Origin: Leishmania mexicana MHOM/GT/2001/U1103 | Lineage: Eukaryota; Euglenozoa; Kinetoplastea; Trypanosomatida; Trypanosomatidae | Length of the DNA: 64,000 bases | NCBI RefSeq assembly: GCF_000234665.1 | Contig: NC_018313.1 | Coordinates: 124,001 to 188,000 of the forward strand | Direction: 5' to 3' | Shown: positions 35,754-48,800 of the stretch, in pieces | How positions within the stretch are numbered: the stretch's first letter is position 1 | Layout: every line of letters begins with the position of its first letter | Notes under the pieces: model-generated | What the model was told of the DNA's origin: nothing | The model's input: the letters and a program-made list of their open reading frames with translations, nothing else | Database searches by the model: none | Made by a program: the position numbers and the translations under genes

Positions 35754-38700
35754 ATGAACGTCACTCCCCGTGGCCCCCGCCGGCCGCCACTGGCAACGAT
35801 CGCTGCCCTCAGCAACGCTGGGCATGTGACCTCTCCCACACCGAACAGCAGCGCCGCACATGGCGCGCCGCCGCCAATGCAGCCCTACCTGCACCACACC
35901 CCACCATCCCGTAGCAACGCCCAGCTGCTGGCCGGCATGAGCCCCACCACCATGTCTTTCCTCTCAGGGCTGTCCGTCGGCCTTGCTCCAGGGACGCCGA
36001 GAGTCGCTGGCGTAGAGACGGCCCTCGAGTTGCCGATGGAGGGCAGCACTGGTGATGGGGCGCACGAAACCTCATTGGGCGCAGCATCGGCAGCGGCCAT
36101 TGCAACGAGCGACGACATTCTGCGTGGTATCTACAACGAGAAGCTGCAGGCCAGCGTCCGAAGCATCATCACGACCCTCACGACGGAGCTGCCGCAGGAT
36201 CACATTTTCCTTCAGCTGCTGGCGGACCCCACGACGCTGCAGTACTGCAAAGTGCGTCTCGCTGAGGTCGTTGAAGGCTTCCTGTACTCGACACAGGCAG
36301 AGCAGTACCATACACTAGCCACCGAGCTCGCCCGAGGCGAGCGGGACTGTGCGCTGCTGCACCAGCGAATCGAAGAGCTCGAGGCCGCGCTGGCGGTGGC
36401 TAGTGCGCCGGTCCGATCACCAACGCCGCAGCGGCAGGGGTTCTCGTCGCAGGGAGAGAAAACTGGCACCTGCGACGACCAGGCTCGCCAGGCGGCGCCG
36501 GCGGGTTCGTCGTGGACCTCGTCCCCTACCATGATGCCCGCACTGGAAGCGGCAGCCCCAACCACCTCCTCGGTCTCCCTAAGCATTCCTGCCAACCCCA
36601 TGGAAAACGAGGAGGCGCGCCGCGAGCTGCTCCGTGTTCTTGAGCAAGCCACGCACGAACAAGAGCTGCTTCGCTGCACCCAAGCGCTGCAAGCGGTCAG
36701 TGACGTAGTCGACGTCGCCCAAGACGCGCCGCGCTGCGACGACAAGTACTTCTTCGAGGGGGAACTGCTAGGCGAGTTGTACAAGTGCGTCCACTCGCTG
36801 TTGCACTACGTTGACGGCACGCTGGAGAGTCAGGAGCGACTGCGATGCGAAATCCAAGAGCAGCAGCAGCACTGGTTGCACGGCACCGCCGCGGAGAGCA
36901 ACAACCAGGATATCGATGACCACGCCGTTGCTGGTAGTGCGGTGAGCGCCGACCGCCCGGCGTCAGCCTCCGCCGGCACGAAAGGCAGCGGCACCCCTGG
37001 AGTGTTGGTCTCCGGCTATTCGACGCCGCGACACCCGCAGGTGTCACTGGGCAACGCGGGCACGGCTCTGATGAGCAGCGTCGTCGGCTCTCGCTTTTCC
37101 TCAGCCTCCTCCCCTGCCACTGCTGATCACACGCGCCCCATCCAGCAGCAACGGAGGCAACTGCGACGACTGGCAGAGCAGCTGCGAGAGGGACAGCAGC
37201 ACGCCAGTCAGGTGCTACAGACGCTGGCGCACATGGAGAGCGTGCGTCGTCGTGAGGTGGCGCAGCTGGAGAGGGCAGTGGCCGCCGCGCGCGAAGAGGC
37301 GGCCGTCGCCACCAGCGCGGCAGAGAGCGCGCGGCAGGTAAAGGAGAATTCGGAGCGGCTTCACGCCGAGCACGCGGCCGTTGTCGCCAGAGAGCGGACG
37401 GAGCTGCGCGACCAGCTGGCTGATGTGCATGCGCAGCTGGCAGCAGCGACACAAGACGTACACGCGGCGCGGCGTGAGTTGCGCAGCGCCACGAGTAGAG
37501 CCGAAGCGGCGGAAGAGAGAGAGAAAGACCTCGCCGCAGAGCTGGCTGCCCTCAAGGCCGCCATGGCGCGCCGCGACGCGGAATGGCAAGAACAGAAAGC
37601 CGACCGCGTCGCTCGGCAGGCCGAGCTGACTGCTCTCAGAGCTGCGCACCAGTCTACCGTCGACGCCCTTCAGGATGCCGCACGGGAACTGCTGTGTCTG
37701 CGCGTAGAGGGGACAATGGCGGGTCTTAGCGCTCTCTACCAGGAAGCGAAGGCCGCCAAGGCGGAGTTACTAGAGCACGAAGGCTATCGACCTCTCTCCC
37801 AGAGATGCAGCATTGCTGTAGCGACGCACCAGGAGGTTGTGCGGCATGCGCAGGTGCAGTCTCAGCTGGCCGAATCGGCGCAGGTGGAGCAGGCAGTGGC
37901 TCAGCGGGAGTGCATGGATGCACTTGGCATGCTGCTGCGCTCCATGTGGGCAGATGATGCTATCGAGTCTGCGCTCACACCGTCGTCCGCGAGCACAGCC
38001 GCACCGGTTGTCAGTGCGACTCACTTGACAGACGGCAAGGACACGAGAAAAGCACCCCGAGGCGGCCGCACACGCCGCGGCAGTCGCACCAGCAGTTGTG
38101 GCAGCACCACCAGCGGCAACGCGGAAGACCCCGGCGCAGTGAATACAAGAAGCTCGCACTGCTACCGCCTTCCCACAACGCTGTCAGGACTCTGCACTTC
38201 CCTGGAGTACGCCTACAACAACGTTCGTGCCCGACACCGTGCCAGACAGCAGACGATCGACTCACTGCGCGCTGCACTGGTGAGCAAGGACATCGAACTG
38301 CGCGCGGCCCAGGCCAGCGATGCACAGCTGCGAGAGCTGTTGAAGGCAGAGCAGGCCAAGGAGGAGCAGTGGAAGGCAGAAATGGCGCAGCTTAGTGATC
38401 GAAACCCGATGCGAGGACTGCTCGCCCGGCAGGAAAGGCTGTTGAAGGCCGTCAGCGATGAGCGCAACGAGCTGCGCCGACTGTGGAACCAACTGAGTGG
38501 CGACTACATCGCCCTGGAGCAGCGCAACGGCGCCTTGCACGCGCGGTGTGCCGAGAAGGAGCACGAAAACGCACGGCTGAACGGAATGCTGCGACGCGGC
38601 GGTACGCCAACCACCCCAACCGGCCCTCGTCGCAAGGACGCTACTTCCTACGGTGCCGCGCGCGGCCGATCCGCGATCCCGGAAGCTGCGGAAGCCACAC

Positions 38701-38840
38701 CAAGGCCTCCGGCACTTGCAACGGCAGGGGTGCAGCTCGGCACCTCGGCCGATCGCCCAGCCTCCACATTGGGGTCCGGCTCTTCCTCTCCCTCGCACAC
38801 CAACTCCACAGAAGCCTTGTCGAATCAAGTACCCGAGTAA
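35754..38840 (+). CDS. Large coiled-coil protein, function unknown
   Basis: 1,028 residues. The first about 120 are Pro/Ser-rich. A helical, non-repetitive block at about 120-200 (DDILRGIYNEKL... LPQDHIFLQLLAD... VVEGFLYSTQ) may be a small folded domain. Long coiled coils cover about 463-660 and 816-953, rich in Glu, Arg, Ala and Gln with heptad-like spacing. Ser/Thr-rich linkers separate them and the tail is disordered. This layout is common in flagellar, basal-body and other cytoskeletal proteins of trypanosomatids, but nothing names a specific one. The start is not secure: no AG lies between the closest pyrimidine tract and this ATG, so either the acceptor is at 35641-35642 or translation begins further in. 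Confidence 0.8.
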   Translation: MNVTPRGPRRPPLATIAALSNAGHVTSPTPNSSAAHGAPPPMQPYLHHTPPSRSNAQLLAGMSPTTMSFLSGLSVGLAPGTPRVAGVETALELPMEGSTGDGAHETSLGAASAAAIATSDDILRGIYNEKLQASVRSIITTLTTELPQDHIFLQLLADPTTLQYCKVRLAEVVEGFLYSTQAEQYHTLATELARGERDCALLHQRIEELEAALAVASAPVRSPTPQRQGFSSQGEKTGTCDDQARQAAPAGSSWTSSPTMMPALEAAAPTTSSVSLSIPANPMENEEARRELLRVLEQATHEQELLRCTQALQAVSDVVDVAQDAPRCDDKYFFEGELLGELYKCVHSLLHYVDGTLESQERLRCEIQEQQQHWLHGTAAESNNQDIDDHAVAGSAVSADRPASASAGTKGSGTPGVLVSGYSTPRHPQVSLGNAGTALMSSVVGSRFSSASSPATADHTRPIQQQRRQLRRLAEQLREGQQHASQVLQTLAHMESVRRREVAQLERAVAAAREEAAVATSAAESARQVKENSERLHAEHAAVVARERTELRDQLADVHAQLAAATQDVHAARRELRSATSRAEAAEEREKDLAAELAALKAAMARRDAEWQEQKADRVARQAELTALRAAHQSTVDALQDAARELLCLRVEGTMAGLSALYQEAKAAKAELLEHEGYRPLSQRCSIAVATHQEVVRHAQVQSQLAESAQVEQAVAQRECMDALGMLLRSMWADDAIESALTPSSASTAAPVVSATHLTDGKDTRKAPRGGRTRRGSRTSSCGSTTSGNAEDPGAVNTRSSHCYRLPTTLSGLCTSLEYAYNNVRARHRARQQTIDSLRAALVSKDIELRAAQASDAQLRELLKAEQAKEEQWKAEMAQLSDRNPMRGLLARQERLLKAVSDERNELRRLWNQLSGDYIALEQRNGALHARCAEKEHENARLNGMLRRGGTPTTPTGPRRKDATSYGAARGRSAIPEAAEATPRPPALATAGVQLGTSADRPASTLGSGSSSPSHTNSTEALSNQVPE

Positions 38841-39856
38841 GGAGAGTCGCTCCACCCATCTGCCCGATGGGAGTCGGGCGGAGTTCGATGTCCGGCCGCA
38901 GCAACGCTGCGTGTTTGCCCTGTCCGTGGTGCGCATGCATGTGCGTTTTCGGTTTAGTGCTCGCCATGGCGCTTGTGTGTTCCCTCACACACACGCACGT
39001 GTACGCCTCTTCCCCTCATCCTTCCCCAACACATACACAGTCTCTTCGACTCGACCGCCATCAAGTGCCCGCACCAACGGATTTGCGCGCTCGCTAGGAC
39101 GTAACGATGCATACAGGGGGGTGCGTGCGTGTGTGGCCGTGGGCACACCACAGAGTATCCCCTCTCCATCCTCTCCAAAGGGTAGAGCGCATGTGTCACT
39201 GCGCCATCGATGCGCCCGCGCCCCCCCCCCACCACCACCACCTGAGGCGCTCTAGTCGGACACATCCGTCATGCACGCACACACACACACACATACACCT
39301 CCTCCTCTACCTCCCTCTTCCCCATCCTCATCATGCTTGCGCCTCCCTGTGTCGTGAGCATTATCGTGTGCTGCAGCAGCCCGTGCTAGTTAGCTGAGGA
39401 AGAGTGCGACGCAAGGAACTGACACACGAAGGCTGTGCAGTGCTCGGTCATTCCTCTCGGTGCGCTTCCCCCTCCTGTACCAGCGCCTGGAAGCAGTCCC
39501 GCTCACACTCGCCGGTCACATCATCGTCGCTCCCTCTCTCTCACACGCACACACACACGACACAACATCCCCCGCACCCGCTTGCCGCGCCATCACACGG
39601 AGATACGCACACCCGCACCCGCACGTGCACGCGCACCTCCCATCTATACTCGCCTCTCGCATTTTTTCTTGTCTTTTCTTTTTACGTCTCCGCCTCGCTG
39701 CGGCCCTTCGCTTGCCTGTAGCCCCTCCCTCCCCCCCCCCACACCTATCCACCCGTGTGTGCGCGTGTGTGATCGCTGCATCACCTCTGCCTCGTGCCGT
39801 GCATCGGCTCATGCACGCACACACGCACACACCCACCCTCATCCTTTGCCTCCATC
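38841..39856 (+). other. Intergenic region
   Basis: No gene is supported. It has CA-rich patches at about 39274-39298 and 39540-39560 and a strong T-rich tract at 39660-39685. The pyrimidine-rich sequence continues to AG at 39720-39721, the likely acceptor for MON2. An out-of-frame ATG occurs at 39811, between that acceptor and the MON2 start. Confidence 0.5.
39720..39721 (+). promoter_or_regulatory. Putative trans-splice acceptor AG for MON2
   Basis: First AG after a 60-nt pyrimidine-rich stretch with a T-rich core at 39661-39685. It would give a leader of 135 nt. Confidence 0.55.
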
Positions 39857-42800
39857 ATGGCGTCTTACTGGTGGCCGCTAGGTGGCCTGACCGTCCCGGC
39901 GGAGCCGAAAGGGTCGGCGCCAGCAGGCGGGCCTACCGCCGCAGAATCAGGGCCTTCCAGACCCCCATCCGAGCGGGCATCGTCGGCGGCGGCGGCGCAC
40001 AAGGGCAATGCCGCCGCAACGTCCGCCGCCGATGCGCGCCATCTTGCCCGCGCCGCCTTCCACACGAGCCTCGAGAGCCTCTTAGTGGAGTCGACGAAGC
40101 ACCGCGGTCTGGCTGTCCTGAGCGACGCCGTCCTGGACACCCGCCAGCGCCAGTACGACCCGGCTAGCCTCTTCGAGACTCTCTGCATCGCGTGCACACT
40201 GTTGGCGGACCGCAGCTCTGGCAGGACTGCAGTCACGACGCGCAGGTACAGCAGCTACGCAGCACATCCCACAACCCCAAGCCCTGCCACGAGAGAGAGC
40301 ATGTCACGCAGCAGTAGCGGCGCTGCTCTGTACGCCATGGGCAGCGGCAATGAGCCGCCACATGCACCGGTCACCACAACCGAGGCAGCAACTCAGGTGA
40401 CGGTCGGCGCGCATCCCAGCTCCGCCGCGTCTCCGCCGCACCCACTTCACTACCGCCACAACGCGGCATCTCGGGAACTGCTGCTTCAGTCCATCAGCGA
40501 CATTGGTAAGCTCATCGCACTGGCGTTGCTGCCTGTCACGCAGCAGGTCGGTCGTCGTGTGGCAAACCTGGTGCGCGCGCTTGCTTTTCAGCCCTCGCCG
40601 ACACCGTCTGTGCAACCTTCTCCGTTAGGCGTGCAGCTGCCAGCGCGAACTGCCTTACCGCCCCCCATCTGGACGACAAGCGCATCGGTGGTGCCCTCCA
40701 GTGCGCCGCAGTCCCATAGCACCGCCCCACGGAACACGGATCTCTCCAGCGGACTCTTGGATGCCAACTACGGCGGCGGTGCGATGCCGTCCGCCGCAGC
40801 CACAGCAACTGTTTCCGCTGCCGGGCCCGTGCATCTTGTGCACGACGATCCGGTCCTTGTCCGTCTTCTCCAGATGGCTGCGTCGGCCGCGTCGAGATGC
40901 CCCCTCGGCAGCAGCGCGCTCGAAGAGCTATACGGTGTACTCTTACTCTTCTACAGCGGCGTCGCGCCGCAGTCCATGCTGGAGGCGACGTGCGAGGCGA
41001 CGCTGACACACCACATCCATACCGTGCTGGCCGGGCTGCATGACAGCGGGGCAGGCGATGACGGCGTTGTCTCAGCCAGCGCGCACGCAAGCGACGACGG
41101 CCTAGCGCATCGCAACAGCTCGTCCGTAACGCTGACGGCATCCACGTTCGCGGCCCAGCTGCAGGGCGTCGCCTTCATCAAGGACATCTGCCGCCTCATG
41201 GTCGGGGCACGCACGCGGTGGCTGCATCTCAGTCCTTATAGCACCAGCGCCCCCGCTCCCGGTGGCGCGGCAGGTGGTGAAGGCGCGACCGCGGTCGGTG
41301 GCAGCAATCACAACAAGCGAGGTGTGGCGGCACCTCACATAGGTAGCACACCATCCTCTATGGCCGGCATCACCGCCAGCGTCGCGGCTGCCGCAGCGGA
41401 TGCTAGTCGGCAACGGGGTCAAGAGCAGCAGCAGCAGCAGCACTCGTTGAGCACGTCGCTGGTGTCGAAGTCGATGCTCGGATCACTGTCCGCCTTGTCA
41501 TCTGGCACCCAGAATGAGCTGGATGCACAATCCGCAGCAGCCGCAGCGGGGGCTGTATCAGGCGCCGGCGGTCCTGGTGGTGCAACAGAGCTTTCCTCGT
41601 TATCTTCCTTGGCGGTGACTGTGCCGGCGTGCGCCGCGATGGACGCGATGCCGGAGCGACTGCGACTCTTTCTCATGCGCGCCGTGACGCTGTTCTTCAA
41701 GGAGCATGCCAAGGCTCTGGCGGCCCCAACGGTGGCGACGCCCGCTGCTGGTGGAGGAGCCTGCACCGATGAAAGTGCGAGCCGAAGCTCAGCTGTTACA
41801 TCAGCCGCCGCGGTATCCATGCACAGCCCGCTGTACGCGCAGTGCCTCAACGACTGCTTCTTCTCTGTCGCGCTGTGGGGTCTGCATGAGATGGGCATCG
41901 CGGTGTCCATGCAGCCGCCGCCGGCCTTGTTCGTCGAGGTGCAAGAGCAGCAGCAGCAGCAGCGCGATGGGGCCTGTAGCGCGCCACCTTGCTCGCTGGA
42001 GATATTCATGTGCACACAGCAACTCGTACTCGTTTCCATCAGCACGCACCTTCACAGCATGACGAACTCGACCCAGGTGCTTCTCGAGGCGCATGAGCAG
42101 CTGCTACAGCGGCTCTGCAGGCGCCGCAAGCCTTGTGCGACGTCGTCGTCGCAGCGGCTCAGCAGCAGCGGCGAGCTGTCAGGAGGCTCGCCGATGAGCA
42201 GCGACGATGCCGAGCGACTGTCACAGGCGGCGACGGTCGTGCTGTCCCTCTGGCGCAAGACCCTTACGAGTGCGACTCTGTTGTGGGAACTGCTGCAGCT
42301 GCGGCCCATGGGGAGCGGCCACCGCGATGACCACAGCGCTGACGAAGTGGCAGCAGAAATGTCGGTGGAGACCGAAGCATATCGTAGCAGCGGCTGGTAC
42401 TCGAGTGAAGCGTGGCAGGCCAGTCCAGACGTGAAGCGCAACGGCTACCAAAGTGACAGCGGCGGCACCGCGGTGGCCTCGCAGCGATGGTCGCAGTCAC
42501 CGCACAGCAGCTCTCTGTATCAGCAGGGGCCTTTGCTCACGCTCCCACACTCGCGCGACTATCTCACGGGCAGCCAAACCGCGCTTGACGGCAGAACTGG
42601 CAGCGAGGAGGATCGCGCCAGCACACCGCCCGCTCCGGGACTTGGGAACGCCGCGGCGGTCGGTGAGGAGGGTGGCACTGGCGTGGACGCCACTACTGTG
42701 CCGTTGCTGGTCCGCGTCGTGTTGTCCTTACTGGCACTGGTGGTGTCCCACATGCAGCTCCATGCCAACAACATCATGCAGGTGAGCGCGGACGACAAGA

Positions 42801-45800
42801 CTACCGATGACAGGCGCGGAGGCGGTGACGGCGAGGAGGCGGAGGGCGCGGCGTTTACAGAACCGCTTCTACGGCCCAGCACTCGCCCACGCTTCCCGTC
42901 CTCCGGTGACTCCGGGGATGACATCGCGGGCGAGGAATCTCTGAAGCGCCTACCCCCGCACATCGAGCCGGCACCAATACCGCTCTGCGTGTGTGCAGCA
43001 AATCCATCCATAGTGTACCAGTGCTTCACGGAAGCGCTCAACGGTCTCACCGCCTTTGGCCAGCTCTTCTCGCAGCTGGTTGACACGCAGCTGATGCCGT
43101 CGGTGGCCGCGGCAGACAAGGAACAGGTGCTGTGCCGGTGTCGTGAGTGCTTCCTGGTGCTGCACCCGCATCTTCTCTACTGCGAGCAGCTCTGCCTGCG
43201 CCATCTCCGCTACGAGGAGGACGTGCTGCCGGTCGTGTTGAAAGCCATTGGTTACTGGGTACAGGTCAGCTGCGTCCTGCAGCTGGCTGAGCAGCGTGAC
43301 GCCTACTTGACAGCGCTCGTGGACGTGCTGCGGACACAGGACCCGGTGGATGGTCACCTGGTCGCCCTGGCCCCGCCCACCGCCTTGGGCATGTCGGACA
43401 CCGCCTCTCCGACGACGACGATGCTGCTGGAGGCGCTTCTCACGCTGAACAGCGCGTGTGCGGCAGCGGAGCCGATCGTGCCGGGATCCGTCGCCGCCGC
43501 GGCGCTCAGCCCCAGCGACGATCGCGACGCTGCGTCGCCGGGCAGTGGGGGTGGCGCGACGGGGATTCGACAGTATGCCCTCACCATGTCCAGCTGGGGC
43601 GCTGAATGGCTGCGGCGTCGTGGTCTCACGACCTCCTCCTCGGCCCGCGGCAGCAGGGTGTCACCAGCACGTGCAGGCAGGGGCGGAAGCGGGAGCTGGA
43701 CCGTGTCCCCCTCCCAGTCGCAGATGAGCGCCACCCCTGCAGGCGAGCGAGGCGGTGCCAGCACACGGCCGCCGTTAGCTGCACCCCCGCGCATCGGCAC
43801 GCCGACTCCTATAGCGGCAGCGTCACGTAGCAAGCAGCAGCAGCAGCAGCAGCCCGCGTCGGCGTCGTGGGCGATGCTGTCAGTACTCACATCGCACGGC
43901 TGGCGCTCACCAGCCGTGCAGCACGCCGTCATCCTTGGCGTGTGTCGCCTGCAGCACAAGCTCTTTATCATGAAAACGCTTCACGTCATCGCCAATACCC
44001 TCGGGGCACGGCTGAAGAGCGGGTGGGCCTTGGTCGCGCACGGCCTCGCTGTGACGGAGCCTCTGCTGTACATGCTCAAGCGGCTGGTGTCGTGGATCGA
44101 GGAGTCCGCCGAGGAGCAGGAGCAGCAAGAGCAGCTACTCAGTGACGCCCTGCACCTGCGTGACGCGCTGCGCTCCCTCTGCGTCCAGAACACCTGCCAG
44201 CTACCCTATTCCCAGTTTAAGCTCTTCTTCACCGAGCTCGTGAACGCAACGGTGGACTTAGGGGCAGCAGCGCCGTCGCAACAACAGGACGGAGCGGGAC
44301 TAGCCTCCAACCACTGGGACTGCGGGGATCTGCACGCCGCCGCTTCCGACCGGCTACCTCGCCACCACCCACAGGGCTGCGGCGGACAGTGGGTGCTCAC
44401 GTCAGAGTGCCTGAGCGTGTCACTAGTAGCCATGCTGCCCTTCATAGACCTGCGGTACACTGACGCGACGGATGGCGTAGCAACTGGCAAAGTAGGGGAC
44501 GGCAGCGGTGGGGGCGATCGGCCCGGTGTTCAAGCGGTGCAGCTGCAGCACCAGCGCACCGGTGCTCTTGCTCGGGCGCTGTATCTGTGGGAGCTGGAGA
44601 CGAATGTCTGCCGCTACGTAACGGACCACCAGCACGTGGAGGAATGGGGAAGGACACTGCTGACAACGACGAGGGCCCACAAGCGGGCACTGCTGGCGAC
44701 CACGGCATCGAGCTCCGTCGAACCAGCCGCCATTGACCCAGACACGTCACTGGGGAGTGGGAGCCTCTCGCAGGAAGACACCCGCACGATGGAGCTGGTG
44801 CTCTCCACCGTCGTCGGCCACGTTTCCACGGTAGCCGTGCAGATGTGCCGCTCATCATCGCGGCGTCGGGTTGCGGCGGTGACGAGTGCCGGAGGTGAAG
44901 GCGGCAGCCCGTTGAATGGCACTGGCAGCGCAGCGCCGGCCCCCTCGTACCAAGCCGTGCAGAGCGCCGCCCTCATGATCGCCTCTGGCCCCTTCGCCGC
45001 TGTGCCTCTCACGCAAGTTGTGAACGCCCTCTTCGCCCCCAGCGCCGCCTCTGGGTCTTCTCTGGGTGCGAGTGGCGCGAAGGACACCCTCGCTGGAGTC
45101 GGCAGCCGCTGTCGGCTGCCTCTCTTGCCGTTTGTGCAGACCGATGCCGCGCAAACCACCGCACAGCTGCTCGCTGCCGTGCATTGGTCCTCGCAGGCGA
45201 TCGCCATTCACACCTCCGCCGACGACAGCAGCAGTAGTGTCGCCACCGCTCCGTCGGTGACCGCGGCTGTCCGCCTCGACCCGCGAGAGCAACTCCTGGC
45301 GAGCCCCTTTTTCCTACTCGACCGCGTCTATGACGCGTGGCAGCTGTCGTGTACTGGCTCGCCGAGCAAAGGCGGTGAACAAGGCAGACGATCCACAGCG
45401 GCCAACGCGGCGGGACAGCATGAGCTGGAGGGTCGCATGTCGCCAGCCCCACTTGAGGCGAACGAGGCTCGGGATCTGCCGCAGAGGGGGGAGAGGTCCG
45501 CTAACTCGAAAGCGGCAGAGGCGTCTGCGGCGTTCTCTGTCGTCGCCGGCGCAGTCCCGCAGCTGCTGACCAACGCTGCCGCCGCCGTGCTGATGGACGT
45601 TGTGAAGATTGTGCAGTCCTATGGCGAAGAAATCGACGGCGCCGCCTGGGAAGCTATCTTGTCCTTGTTGCAGCGAACCGCCATGGCGACCAAGGAGCAC
45701 GCCTGTCAGAGCGTTGACAGCATCGGAGGCCGCAGCGCTAGCAGCACCAGCCCCCTCAGTAAGCCGGACATCATGGCACCGACCAGCAGCACCCCCGGTG

Positions 45801-48800
45801 CCGCCGCGTCGAGCAACCAAGCCATCGAGTCGCTCAACACCGCTTTTCGCGCGCTGGAGAGCATTCAGCACAACCACATTCCGCGCCTGAATGCGGACGG
45901 CCTGCACCGTCTCATCATGTGTGTCGGCACCTTCACAGTCCACCGCGTCGACGGAGGGGCTGCCGGTGAGCGCAAGCTGTACACGAACCTCAGCGCCGTG
46001 CAGCTGCTGTGGTCTATCGCGGACTACCTTGCTGCCGTTGACAGCGAGGCAATCGACGAGATCGAGCGCGGGGGCGCCGACAAACATGCCAACGGAGGTA
46101 GCAGCGGCACCGTGAAAGTCACGACCGCCGGGTATGCCGGTGCGGCTGCTGGAGGAAGGCCAGGATCACCGGCGCGATGTTCCGATGGTGCTGTGGTCGC
46201 ACAGCAGCAGCAGCTAGACCGCCTCTGGTGCTCGCTCCTCTGGCAGCTACGCAACGGCTGCCTCGATGATCGACAGGAGGTGCGCCAGTCCGCGCTGCAG
46301 ACGCTCTTCGCACTCGTGCAGACGTACGGCTGGCGCTTCTCCCCGGCGTGTTGGCGATGTGTACTACAGGATGTGTTGTTGCCGCTCATGGAAATCGTTG
46401 CAGTGGCGACAGGGCTGTGCGCGACCCCTCCGCCATCGTCGCCTGTACGGGGAGAAGACGGCGCAACGGCCGTGACCGGTGCGGCGGAGGAGAGAGGGGC
46501 GCAAGACACGACAAGGCAGCGGCTGCTCCGCGGCTTCATGGATAATCCGCCTCAGCTAGAGGAGGTGCGAGTCTCCTTGTTCGATGCGGGGAGCCGCCTG
46601 TTCGTCACGCACTACGCACACATGCAGGCGGCCGCCTCCGCGCTGTCGGCGCGATCGCCGCGTCCTCGGCTGCCCGTCACTGGGGAAGACAAGGACGATG
46701 TCACGGAGGTGCTGGAGCGCTTTCTGGGATTGTGCGGCGACGTTTGCGTGGTGCTGCGGGGCACATCCGGCGAACACGCCGCTGTGGCTGCCGTGCACGC
46801 TCTCCACGGGCTGCTCGTCGAGATGCCAGGGAAAGGGCTGCACGCGCGCGGGGTACACCTCGCCTGGAGTGCTCTTGAGCGTCTGATCCTGCACGGCGGC
46901 GGCGGCGATGACTGCGCTGAGGAACCACTTGCGGATCTGAGAGAAGGCACAGCGCCAGAACTCGACGCCCAAAGAAGGGCCAAACAGTGCACCAACGCGG
47001 TAGTGGCGGCTACGGTAGCCGCGATCTGCGACAGCTTCCGCCTCCAGCGCCTCGCGGCGGCGGCGGTGTCGGATGCCGCGGTCGACTCCGTCACCGCCAC
47101 GTCACCAAGCGCCGTGGAGAGCAGTCACAAGGCGACGGGTTTCAGCTCGTACTTCAGCGGCTGGGGCGGCAGCGGCGGCGGCATAGCCGCCACAGTCGCA
47201 GGGTCAACGCCTCGTGCAGAGCTGCGGCACAGCGACCCCTCCTCTCCTGCCCCGTACTTTACTCGTCTTGTCTTTCTCTTGCAGGCTGTCACCCGCTGCC
47301 CGGCTGTTGTGAAGTCGTACTACTTCCCAAGCAAGGCGCAGACCACCCTGCTCGAGGGTGTAGCCGCGGTGTGGCCGACGCTGTCGAGTCTCGAGGCGCG
47401 GACGATGTGGAGCGAGGTGCTTCTGCCGGCCTTTCCGCCAGCGGCGCGGCTGCAGAGCTTTGTTTTGCAGGACCTGCATGAGTCGGTCTCCATCACGGTG
47501 GTGGACAACGCCACCACGAACTCAGCAGCGACGGCAGCGGCGAGCACGCTGATCCCACTCAAGTCCGTGATGCCTCCTGGGTCGCACCCGGGGTATCTCA
47601 GCGCCGTCATGGAGACGATGCGCGGCTTGATGCTGCGTCACATGGGCGCGGATGCTGTCGATGCGACCGCTCCGAGGCGCAGAGGGCCCGACGGACTGCC
47701 GCCGGATCCTGCATCAGCCAACATGTCCGCTGCGGCGACGGAGACACCAGCGAAGACAACCGACAAGGATCGCGTGCGACTGGCATTTATGGCCCCCAGC
47801 ACCGTGCAAGCCAGCGGCACACTGTTGCTGCTGCACCTTGCCTCTGCGGCGGTTCTAGAAGTGCCGCAGCGATCGGGAAGCGTGCCCTTCAACCCTCCGG
47901 CGTTCTTCCTACGAGAATGTGTCAACGTGTTGCAGTACACACTGTGGGGGCCGGTGCTGGCGCGCACCCGGACGCCGCCACCTTCCCTGCCCTTTCCCTG
48001 CCCCGAGGCGAGCAACGTCTCGCCACCTTCCGCGGCGGTTGTACAGTGCCGCCGGGATGGTGTCGCCGCGCTCTGTCGCGTGTTTGAACTGCTGCTCACC
48101 ACCACCTCCACGGTGGTGCGGCACGCGCATGCGACTCCACCGAGCGGGGGGGCGGCAGCGACAACCGGGACCACCGCGGCTCCAACGACAACGATAACGC
48201 CACCGCATGTCACAGCGGCGTTGCAGGCGCTCGACTTGCTCGTGGACACCCTCGGTGAGGTGGTTCACTTTGTGGTGGAGCAGTATGAGGATGTGGTGTG
48301 CGCAACGGCAGCCATCACAACTTTGACGATCGCGTCGACTGCAGAGGGCGCGGCGCTGGCTCGGGTAGCACGGCGGAGTTTGTCCCTGTTGCAGCGCTGG
48401 GCAGGCGCCATCGGTGGCACGCCGTCAGCGCGCTTAGCGCCTCCGTCGTGTGCCGCGACGCCACACCACCACCAACACACTCGCACCGGCAGCGATGGCA
48501 CTCGCATCATGTCTCCCACTGCGCAGGGCACCGTCGCCCGCCACGATGTGTGTGCACAGTCCCAGCCTGCCGACCACGCCACCGCACCAACAGCAACCTC
48601 GCGCAGCAAGCTGCAGGATGTGGCACGAGCCTCCATGGAGTCCCGCAACAAAGCGCTCATCGCACAGTTTGTGGGCAACCCCGACGACGCCAGTGCCGGC
48701 GCGCTACTCATCGACACGCTTCGAGACATGCTGCACATGGCGCAGAACAACACACAAGGAGACCCGCGCGCCGGCGGCGATGCGGCGACACAAAACCTGA

